This document shows positions 27,492 to 35,750 of a stretch of 64,000 nucleotides of DNA, in pieces. Source of the DNA: Cladochytrium replicatum (lineage: Eukaryota > Chytridiomycota > Chytridiomycetes > Cladochytriales > Cladochytriaceae); the NCBI GenBank assembly GCA_025526935.1, contig JAHLKD010000021.1, forward strand, positions 310,001 through 374,000, written 5' to 3'. Under the pieces are notes generated by a model. That model worked only from the letters and a program-made list of their open reading frames with translations. It ran no database searches and was not told where the DNA came from. The translations under genes and the position numbers were made by a program. The stretch's first letter is position 1, and the number at the start of each line of letters is the position of its first letter.

Positions 27492-28895
27492 TCATTCCCT
27501 GCAAATCTTCCTCCTGTAGTGCCTACTCAACGCATCGCTCCTGCTAAACCGCATCCCGCAGTTTCCGCATTCGTACGGTTTGAACCCTTCGACGTGGGTG
27601 TGCTGGTGCCTCACGAAATCCTGCTTCCTCGTGAAACACTTCCCGCATTCTGCGCACTCAAACTTCTTTGGGAGCGCAGCGGCAGCCGCCGCCGCGGCTG
27701 CGGTGAGCGAGTCGTTCGAACGCTCGAGACTCGGGAACGTGGGGGAATGCGATTTCACGTGCTGGCGAAGCTGCTGCAGAGTCGGGAAGGACTGTTTGCA
27801 CTCGTGACAGCGGAAGATGTCGACCGGGGCAGCGGTCGAGTACTGTGGCGGGGCTGTTGCGGGCGAGAAGGCGAGGACGGAGGGGAGCGCGTCAACAAGG
27901 GTCAGAGCAACAGTCGTGGGATCGAGGATCGAGCTGGTCACGATGGTCGAGATGTTCGGGAGGTGGGAGTGGGTCGGTGGCGAAGATCGAGCCGAAGAAG
28001 CGGACGAGGTTGATGATCGGGAGGTGAGCGAGCGGCGGAGGGGGAGGGGCGCTGCGGTTGAGGGCGGGGCAGGTGCGAAGGTTTTGAGCAAATTCGCGGA
28101 GGGGTCCTCGTTGATGAATTCGTAGGTACGCTGGCGTTGCAGTTGTTGCGGGGGCGAGATGAGGTCGGGCTGGTAAAATTCAAAGGCCGGCTTCGGTGAT
28201 TCTTGAGCATGGTTGATGAGGTCGCCGATGACAAAGGTCGGGAGAGGTTGAGGTGAAGCAACGGTGCTCAACATGGGGTGCGGTTCTGGGGAGGGGATAA
28301 AGTCACTCGGAATATTGTAGTCGATCCCGGTGGTCGTCGGGAGCCCCTGCGACATCGCAATGAAGTCTGCAGTGTTTACAAACTCGAATGTCGTTGCAGG
28401 TTGTGGGGAAGGAAAGTCGAAGTCGACCTTGAACATATCAGCTGGAGACGAGTCCCTGGTGTAGACGAGATCGATGGCAGACGACGCAGGGGTCGCAGAG
28501 GGACTCGCAAACAGCTGGAGGGTCATATCCCAATCCGGCTGGTAGTTTACGAAATCGGGAGTTGGGGCGGTGGTTGTGACGAAGCCGGGCGGAGAGTAGG
28601 CGTATGGCGGCGACGAGTACGTTGTTGTGAAAGGGGTAGGGTCAAGGTGGTTGGGATCTAGAGGAAGAGGGTGGTACAATGGCATTGAAATGTCGATGGG
28701 GTTGCTTCTGGAGAGGAGAGAGTATGACACAGGAGTAGAAGCAAGGATGTCGACACCGGTGGTAACAGCACCGTCGATGGGTTGTTGATCGACGTGGTGG
28801 TAGTGGTTCAAATCGGGTTCGGGGATTGATGGAGGGATGAGCATTGGCTGCAAGCTGGCGAAGTGGTCGCAATGGTTGAACGTATGATAGGCCAT
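27492..28895 (-). CDS. C2H2 zinc-finger transcription factor
   Basis: About 467 residues on the minus strand, intronless in this reading. The first three quarters are Pro/Ser/Thr-rich and probably disordered, as in many fungal activators. Three C2H2 fingers close the protein: FRCHECKQSFPTLQQLRQH (followed by VKSH), then FECAECGKCFTRKQDFVRH (followed by QHTH), linked to a last finger YECGNCGMRFSRSDALSRH ending in RRKIC, where Cys replaces the last His (about 27495-27830). The linker VEGFKPYEC resembles the TGEKPY linker. An alanine tract of about nine residues separates fingers 1 and 2. The frame continues upstream to 28973 but begins there with GTG, so I use ATG 28895 (MAYHTFNHC). An upstream exon joined at the CCCCCAG near 28957 is also possible. 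It looks like a sequence-specific DNA-binding regulator; targets are unknown. Confidence 0.85.
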   Translation of the reverse strand: MAYHTFNHCDHFASLQPMLIPPSIPEPDLNHYHHVDQQPIDGAVTTGVDILASTPVSYSLLSRSNPIDISMPLYHPLPLDPNHLDPTPFTTTYSSPPYAYSPPGFVTTTAPTPDFVNYQPDWDMTLQLFASPSATPASSAIDLVYTRDSSPADMFKVDFDFPSPQPATTFEFVNTADFIAMSQGLPTTTGIDYNIPSDFIPSPEPHPMLSTVASPQPLPTFVIGDLINHAQESPKPAFEFYQPDLISPPQQLQRQRTYEFINEDPSANLLKTFAPAPPSTAAPLPLRRSLTSRSSTSSASSARSSPPTHSHLPNISTIVTSSILDPTTVALTLVDALPSVLAFSPATAPPQYSTAAPVDIFRCHECKQSFPTLQQLRQHVKSHSPTFPSLERSNDSLTAAAAAAAAALPKKFECAECGKCFTRKQDFVRHQHTHVEGFKPYECGNCGMRFSRSDALSRHYRRKICRE

Positions 28896-29387
28896 CAGGC
28901 TGCAAGCGGGAATAGGAGAGGATGATGGTAAGTAATGAGAGGGGATGTCTTCGCCCTGGGGGAAAGTAATCACCAGAGCAGTGCGCAGACGGAGATTAGT
29001 TTGTTGGGGAGTTTGGTGGGTTGATCAGATCACAGCGCTGTGCTGGTTGGTGAGAGATCGCTGGTTGGGTGAGCCTCGCTGCAGTGGCTAGTAGTGGTGG
29101 CAGGTGGTGCTCAAACTAAAATGGGGGCGGCACCCAGCGCTTTTGTGGTTGCAATCAGCCGCATGCATGACTGCCATTTTGACAGCGTGGCGAGTGGCTG
29201 ACCAATCGTATCGCTGATACGTTTTGAGAGACATCGGTACTCGCCACACAGTGGCGCTGGTGCACTGCCATTTGTGCGGAACGTGACCAGTTGGATCTGG
29301 ATCTCTGATGCATATCTAATGGATGTGTCATGTTGATTTTCGTGGAGATCACAGGTCCACATATGTACCGATTTGTACTTATCACAA
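28896..29387. promoter_or_regulatory. Upstream region of the zinc-finger gene / 3' flank of UTP25
   Basis: About 490 bases hold the promoter of the zinc-finger gene and the 3' flank of UTP25, both on the minus strand. The stretch 29150-29230 contains a weak inverted repeat of TGGCGAGTGGCTG-like and CAGTGGC-like pieces. I see no gene. Confidence 0.35.
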
Positions 29388-32217
29388 TCATGAGAACATG
29401 AACACCTCCTTATCACCCTCACACATCCGAACCATCCGCTTCGTCCCCACTATCCGCTCAAGTACAAGCCGATCATATCGTGTAAACAGTGCAGTGATTG
29501 TGGGGCTGGATAGTTTGCTTTGGTCCCGGTCCCTGGTGTCTGACAGCAAATGCACCAGCTCAGGATAGAAATGTGCATTTTCAGGAAGTCCATAGAAAAA
29601 TATGTGCTGGATCCCGCGAACTCGATACCTGATACAACCCATTAGACACTCCCGAAAACTAAAAGAACGCCGCGATACTCACCGCCTAAAGAAATGAAAC
29701 CGTTCGGTGAGAAGCATAAAGTCGGCAGTTCCTTGAAACATCTCTGTCCGAGCCCGTGAAATGTCAGAATTTGCCGTATATCTACAAGATGGAACAGTCA
29801 GCATTTCATGCTCCAGACAAATTGGCAATAATCCTACTCGCTGATATAAGTAAAGTTCAATTCGAGCTTGTCAAGGTAGTTTCGTAATCGAACAAAATCA
29901 AAGTAGGATGGCACAAACAGGAGCGTATGCCGATTGACTGCAACGGATTGTTGGAATGTTGGCAGCACCTGTATCCGAGAACCATTGGAACCCACTTCTG
30001 TATCACTGCATATGGCACATACCTTATCAATAAAGAACTGGAACCGCGCATCGTCCGCATCTGCTACACTTGTACATCCAACCCGGTGGAACGTCTGCGG
30101 AACCTGAACAACAACATTCCCAATGCTTCCACCCACAACCTTGGCACAGCGTACCCTCCACTTTCCTGCAATATTTGCGCACCATGGTGAGTTAGACTCG
30201 CTGAACCCATTAAACAGAGAGTTCAGCTCTGGTGTCAGGTAATGCGAGAAAACCAGGTTCTGTCTCAAATATTTCAGTCTGCAAAAGCGAAGAGTCATCA
30301 AAGTTGTTTCGATGGCTTGCCATTTTTTTACCGTCCATCCAAAACATAAGGTCGGATCCGCGAAAAATCGCAGTCGTGCATTTCCTTTGGAATGCGATTC
30401 ATGTGCTCAAAAACGTGCTGCGGAACTTATGCCTTAGTCATTGAAACATCATGGGATTGAAATTGCATACCAGAAAATGCTCCCAGTTCTGCATGAGCAA
30501 AACATGTGCTTGATCCACAACCACCACTTCAATGGAGCTCAGGAAATCAAACTCTCTTTTCCGGTCACTAAACAAATAACAGATCAGTGCAAGTCAGTGT
30601 GAAAGCTGTCATTACACTCACCCCTCAGCACCAATAATCATGCGAAGTCCCAGCGGAGATGCAATGATCACGTCAGACTTGTAGAATGGCGCGTAGAGTT
30701 TCATATTTGTACGAGAGAACTGTATCCCGATTCGGAACGAGTCATCGATATTGCCTCTGAAAGTTCGCTTGTAGTCCTCTTTTTGAAAAAAATTAGTGGA
30801 TGAAAAGCGAGTGATATTGAGCGGATATCTCACCTGGTTTGGTCGGATCCATCTCGTCGTCGTCCCCCGAAAATTCATCCATGAAACGTTTCTTGTTGTC
30901 CTACAGATTCCATGAATGCGTTGGAAAAAGATCCAAACAATTGCTAGCACAAATTTCATTACCTGCTGCTTAGAACCAGAGAGCGTGACAAGAGTGTTGA
31001 TAACGTCGAACGCTGAGTTTTTGAAAGGCAGTAGGATAAGGACTCTGGGTCTTGTAAACCCCTGGTCTTGACAATCCCTAATTGAAAGCAAAACATAAGC
31101 CGCAGACAATTTCCAACGATGAATCACATACGACGCTTCCCGACCGCCTTCTTTGGCCTTTTTCAGTGTCTCGTTGTTCTTTGTGATCCTATCTCTTGCC
31201 CTTAACCGCGTGCTTAAGTCAAAATGCTCGAACAATATTCAAACTCACATACTTGTAAACATGATTGAGCACATGCAGACAATACGTTTCCATGATCGCC
31301 TGCTCATCCTTTAACGATTGTTCAGTGTACATCACATCGACGTACGTATTCATCAGCTTAAACAAGTGAGTCTGAAGCAGCTCAGCCTGCTTCTGGACGC
31401 CTTTAACACGATGTGCGGCGTTCCATGTATCGTGAAGACGCTGTTTGATGTTGAAACTTGAAAATGGGACAACGGAGGTGTCAAAGATGCTTTCAGATTT
31501 TGCGGAATCCGAGGAGAGTATGCTGTGGGTGATACTCCATTGGTGAGATCCGGGGAGTCCTTCTGGCGCGACGGTCTGAGAAGTGCTGGTCCATGATCGC
31601 GAATCGACGAGTTTGGATTTCTGTTGGATTTCGTCAGTGGAAAGGTTGAAATGCGTTCGGAAGGGATCGGTAGACGTGGAACCAGAAGAAGCAGCATCTA
31701 TCTCTAACGAAAACGATTAAGATTACGCTATAATGGACTTGTGCTCATTTTACCCTGCGCTTGGTCGTCGATGGCATCATCCACTTCCGGCTCATCATCC
31801 TCTGAGTCCCAATCGTCGCCATCAATTCCACGCATATCTGCAAATGCTGCAGCAAGATCCGCAGGCACTATATCCGAAACGTCACATAATCAATTATCAC
31901 AATTGCAAATCGCATAATCAATTATCACAATTGCAAATAGCTACGAAATCTGAGGCGAACTCACCTTCTTCTTCGATCCCCTCTTCCTCCTCATCGTCAT
32001 CATCGTCATCCGAACGGTTCATCACAGAACCTTGTTCTTTCCTCCTCTTGCCACCAGTTTTACCACCTCTCCCTTTCGATACACCTCCACGCGAATCCCC
32101 GCGCTTTCCTTCTCCGCGATTCTTTTGAGGTGCTCCGGAATATTTTGTGTTCGCTCCAAAAGTCTTCTTCCACACCCCGCCATCGTTCTCGCCGTGCGTG
32201 AGCTTCCGTTTCTTCAT
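29388..32217 (-). CDS. UTP25: Utp25 (DEF/digestive-organ-expansion-factor family), U3 snoRNP component
   Basis: Nucleolar protein of the small-subunit processome needed for 18S rRNA maturation. Starting at ATG 32217, exon 1 is basic ([24 protein letters not shown]) with a run of Asp then Glu. The next exon has [20 protein letters not shown]. Later exons give [40 protein letters not shown] (about 31010-31070), [74 protein letters not shown] and a C-terminal block with [20 protein letters not shown] and [19 protein letters not shown], ending at the TGA at 29388. This degenerate DEAD-helicase-like order is the family signature, and catalytic helicase motifs are absent as expected. About nine introns are implied. 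It diverges from the repeat-protein gene at 32444. Confidence 0.9.
31885..31938. repeat. Two-copy tandem repeat inside a UTP25 intron
   Basis: Two identical 26-base copies, at 31885-31910 and 31913-31938, are separated by CG (period 28). Each begins CATAATCAATTATCACAATT. They lie in the intron after the acidic exon of UTP25, between donor and acceptor, so they should not affect the protein. Confidence 0.92.
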
Positions 32218-32443
32218 GCTGACAGAAACTGGCGAGGCGCAGTGCGAATCTGACGTGGCTTTGATGAGCTGATGGCAGTCGGCCAGTCACAGTGACAGCA
32301 AACAAATCAGAGCCGATCAGAGCTACACGAACAGGAAGCTCAAAAATCTGGGAGAGACAATTATTTGGAAGAGTTTGGTACGGTTTAGGACAGCGTTTGC
32401 CCAACTTGCGCACTGATCACATCGTTATAAATAGCAAGCCATT
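32218..32443. promoter_or_regulatory. Bidirectional promoter region, UTP25 / Gln-motif repeat gene
   Basis: 226 bases separate two start codons pointing away from each other, so both promoters must lie here or overlap the genes. A TTATAAATAG box sits at about 32424-32433, but it is only some 12-20 bases from ATG 32444, too close to be a normal TATA box for that ATG. Confidence 0.4.
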
Positions 32444-35400
32444 ATGTCCAACTCTCCCGTTTCGAATAGACGGGCTGATGCTAATGGAATCTCGAAAATC
32501 ACCAGTTCCGTAAATCAAGTAAACCGCTTTGGCTTTCTGTCGGACAAGAAACCTCTCGGTAAACCCAACAGCTCCCAACTCCAACTCTCGCAGATCCGCA
32601 GATTCGAGCCATCCTCAGAAGTTTCCGAACAACCCGGTCTCACCACCCGCGAGCTCATCGTAGGTACAGAAGCCGTCTCCGGGCTTCTCGACAGCGTTAG
32701 ACACGCACACCCAAAGGAGCATTATTCCGATCACGGATCCGAAGGCGAGCCTGTATCACCCACGCACTCTGCTATATCCGGTGCAACGCTCTTTTGGCAC
32801 TTGAGCGACCCGTGGTGGCGCCGCGGTGGGGAGCTCGAGAGGCGATGTGAATGCGGTGTGATCCATGAGACAATTGCCGAAGTGGATAAAGACACGGTGG
32901 CTGGATTGTCGTCTTGTACGCTGAGGGATTCGAGTGTGAAGAAGGGGGTAGTTGTTGAGGCTGGATGTCAGACTTGCGTGGAGGTTGTGGACTCGGAGTG
33001 TCAGGTAGAGACGTGCTGGTGCATTGAAGATGGCTGGAAACAGATGTACGATCAGGAAGTACAAGTTGAGATCGGTGCGGAGTCGAGAAGTACAGGTTGC
33101 CAGACATTTTTACCCGATTACAGCGACTCGTGGACTGAGAGTGATGCACCAAGCACGGTTGATTCTGGTTGTCAAAGCACCCCTTGGCAAACATCGGACG
33201 CATCGACCCAGAGCCCCAGTCTTTTCTACTTAGCGAATTCGGAATGTCGGACCCAACTTGTCACACCGTGCGAATCTTCAGCGCAAGTCGGATGTAAATG
33301 TACTTCGGTAGAGTCATGGTGTCAGACACAGCCGACCGAGAGGCAAGAAGCCTCGACGCAGGACGGAGGGTTTCTTGCCTCTGTTCACGCGGACTGTCAA
33401 ACTTACGCTGTCGGAATGGTAGAAACTTCTACGCAAGACGGTGGAATGCTTCGGTCGATTGATTTCGAATGCCAGACAATGCAGGCAGCAAACTGTGACG
33501 CCGGAACCCAGGATGGAGGTCTGATCGCGTATGTAGAATCGGAACGTCAGGCGAAAGATAGAGAGACACGGGACAGCTCAAGGCAGGATGGAGGTTTTCC
33601 GACGTATGTGGATACGGGATGTCAGGTGACAAACACAGAGAGATTAACGCAGGATGAAGATCTGCTTGCATGTGTGGATTCCGAATGCCAGGCGACATAC
33701 ACGGAGACACGCGACAGCTCAACACAGGATTGCGGGCTACTTGCAAATGTGGTTTCGGAATGCCAGTTGACAAACAAGGAGACGCGCGACAGCTCAACGC
33801 AGGATGGCGGGAACTTTTTGAATGTTGAGTCGATGTGCCAGACTATTGCTGCTGTGACAGCAGAAGTGTCCACACAAGAAGGCGGCCTTCATCTCGCAGT
33901 TGAGTCTCAATGCCAAACGATGCTCAAACAGTTCGTGGACTGTTACACACAGGACGGTGGTATCTCACTCTCTGTTGACTTGGAGTGTCAGACAACCACG
34001 ACCGATTCCCACGACATTTCCACTCAGGATGGGCCAGGTGTCGCCGCTTTACTTCACACAGAATGTCAAACAATCCACACAGAGAGTCGAGACTCGTCAA
34101 CTCAGGATGGAGGCATTTCACTTGCTGTGGACGTTGAATGCCAGTCTGATTCGTTGCCAACGAGGGAATATGCGGTGCAAAAAGGCGGAGTGCATCTAGA
34201 TGTAGAGGCAAGTTGCCAAACGAACGGGCCAGAGACACGCGAGTCGTCGTCACAGGTCGACGATGTAGTGGTGGACGGTGTGGACTTTGAATGCCAGTTC
34301 GGAGTGTGGGAGAAGAGCGATTTTGGTGTACAGGGCGAAGAATTGGAGGTGCTTAGATCCCATTGCGAGTCGTGCGCGAACAAAGTTGCAACGTCAACAG
34401 TGGAATGTCAGTCCGACGAAACGGAGTTTGTTTGTTTAACTTGCAAGCAGGCTGGTGTGAAAGAAAGACTTTCCCGAAAGGCTGCGCCAATGAAATCTGG
34501 ATCTGGTGTATTCGAGATTGATAAGGCGGCTGCATTGTTTGAGCGACTTCTGAAAGTCCAGGCTGAGAAGTTGACGAAGTTGGAGGAGCTTGTTGAGGAG
34601 CAGGAGTCTTCCGCCAAAGAAGCGATTCGACTACCCACAGTTTCTGTTTCGAATGAATCCATCGAGAGACAGCTTGAAGCTGCAAGGAGGCAAAATGAGC
34701 TACACACCACATACATTTCGCTTGTGCACGAGCAACTCTCGGTGCTCAAGGAAGAGCTTGCTCAGCTCCGATCTAGTGGGTGTGTAAAAGAATGGGAGGT
34801 TTCGTGTTTCGGTTTAACAACTCCGTTTTCTGAAGGCGTTGAGTCGCCGTGCGATTTGACGCCCAGAAAGCAGTATGGGCAGGCTGGATTAACGGACGTC
34901 ATGGAGGTTGATATGAATAAGCTGAAAGCAGCGATTCGATCAACGCTTTTGAAAAATGAGAAGCTCAACAATGCGGCTACCAAGTTTCACGATCAGGCAG
35001 ACGAGAACACAAGTTTAAGAACTGCTCCGATGGGCATTAATTCGAACCACACGCTCATAGACGGGACAAGGATTCAGCACAATTCTCCACTGTTCACTGT
35101 TGACGTGAGCGTGCAAGTTGGCGACGGCATAGTGGACAATAATACGGATTCGGACGAAACTTCTACGGGCCTAGCTATTGCGGCTTTTGCTCTAGGTCGA
35201 CGAAACGACCTTTGGAGAAACTCAGTCGCATCGATTGCGTCGATAGCACCAAGTCACTCGACGGCAGCAGTGTCTGCTGAGGAAGGGTCGATAGACCACG
35301 GCCCTTTAATTGATCTGGTCGTAGAGAATAAGGCAAATGACACGGGCGAGCCCAAGCGACGGCCATCGACAAAGGAGAAAATGCTTCGGTTCATTCGGTT

Positions 35401-35491
35401 TGGTGAGAACGTTGACGGTGGTCGCTCCCCTTTGTTTCCAGGCAGATTCGTGAGAGCAAGGGAGAGCAAACAGAGCCTATCCGAACAATAA
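32444..35491 (+). CDS. Unrecognised 1015-residue protein with a 25-residue Gln-motif repeat array and a coiled coil
   Basis: Intronless, unlike most neighbours. Residues 1-170 hold a Ser/Arg-rich N-terminus and a LFWHLSDPWWRRGGELERR patch. From residue about 175 to 657 short glutamine motifs recur: alternating S-[ST]-T-Q-D-G-G and x-E-C-Q-T types. Within the regular core (about 33350-34400) the two alternate with spacings of 13 and 12 residues, giving a 25-residue (75-base) unit; for example the glutamines at residues 306 and 331 are exactly 25 apart. About 36 Q motifs are visible in all, including an isolated VDVSVQVGDG near the C-terminus. Residues about 690-790 are a predicted coiled coil (ALFERLLKVQAEKLTKLEEL). 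I know no family with this layout. The [TC]-Q-[TDV] cores at 12-13 spacing resemble LC8 dynein light chain docking arrays such as that of Nup159. That reading is inference, because many cores are TQD rather than TQT. Confidence 0.85.
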   Translation: MSNSPVSNRRADANGISKITSSVNQVNRFGFLSDKKPLGKPNSSQLQLSQIRRFEPSSEVSEQPGLTTRELIVGTEAVSGLLDSVRHAHPKEHYSDHGSEGEPVSPTHSAISGATLFWHLSDPWWRRGGELERRCECGVIHETIAEVDKDTVAGLSSCTLRDSSVKKGVVVEAGCQTCVEVVDSECQVETCWCIEDGWKQMYDQEVQVEIGAESRSTGCQTFLPDYSDSWTESDAPSTVDSGCQSTPWQTSDASTQSPSLFYLANSECRTQLVTPCESSAQVGCKCTSVESWCQTQPTERQEASTQDGGFLASVHADCQTYAVGMVETSTQDGGMLRSIDFECQTMQAANCDAGTQDGGLIAYVESERQAKDRETRDSSRQDGGFPTYVDTGCQVTNTERLTQDEDLLACVDSECQATYTETRDSSTQDCGLLANVVSECQLTNKETRDSSTQDGGNFLNVESMCQTIAAVTAEVSTQEGGLHLAVESQCQTMLKQFVDCYTQDGGISLSVDLECQTTTTDSHDISTQDGPGVAALLHTECQTIHTESRDSSTQDGGISLAVDVECQSDSLPTREYAVQKGGVHLDVEASCQTNGPETRESSSQVDDVVVDGVDFECQFGVWEKSDFGVQGEELEVLRSHCESCANKVATSTVECQSDETEFVCLTCKQAGVKERLSRKAAPMKSGSGVFEIDKAAALFERLLKVQAEKLTKLEELVEEQESSAKEAIRLPTVSVSNESIERQLEAARRQNELHTTYISLVHEQLSVLKEELAQLRSSGCVKEWEVSCFGLTTPFSEGVESPCDLTPRKQYGQAGLTDVMEVDMNKLKAAIRSTLLKNEKLNNAATKFHDQADENTSLRTAPMGINSNHTLIDGTRIQHNSPLFTVDVSVQVGDGIVDNNTDSDETSTGLAIAAFALGRRNDLWRNSVASIASIAPSHSTAAVSAEEGSIDHGPLIDLVVENKANDTGEPKRRPSTKEKMLRFIRFGENVDGGRSPLFPGRFVRARESKQSLSEQ
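33350..34405 (+). repeat. 75-base coding tandem repeat (25-residue unit)
   Basis: About 13-14 diverged units within the gene at 32444-35491. The key codons are ACG CAG GAT/GAC GGA GG (TQDGG) and TGC/TGT CAG AC (CQT). Period 75 is exact between the glutamine codons at 33359 and 33434. Some units lose the glutamine or cysteine (ERQ, GCQV, QKGG), so the array is ageing but the register is kept almost throughout. Confidence 0.85.
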
Positions 35492-35750
35492 GGATGAATA
35501 CAATAGATCTACGATTCATTTTTGATGTGCATTTTTTCATCTTGCAATACAAAATTGTGTCCTCCGAATAATAATTTTCGGTGATTATACTTTCGCATTT
35601 GCAGTGGCCATGCTGTTCGTCACGTGTCAGCGGTTAGCAACATTCATTGTTCACACCCCACCACCGAAAGTCCAATCCGGGCAAATCGCGATCGCTGCCG
35701 TCGCCACACAGCCGAATTCACTCTATTTTAGACCATTCGGTCTGTAGAAA

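Noticed and set aside
27519-28661. Long plus-strand frames antisense to the zinc-finger gene
   Set aside because: The minus strand has three well-formed C2H2 fingers. The plus-strand frames are Gly/Arg-rich shadows of its Pro/Ser codons.
32756-34749. Antisense frames within the Gln-motif array
   Set aside because: They are periodic because the 75-base repeat is periodic. The sense frame is 1015 codons without a stop and has the coiled coil.
32444-35491. Reading the Cys-rich repeats as a metal-binding or zinc-finger array
   Set aside because: Cysteines occur about once per 25 residues and are not paired as CxxC, apart from a few near the C-terminal end (ESCAN, VCLTC). The glutamine core is the more regular feature.
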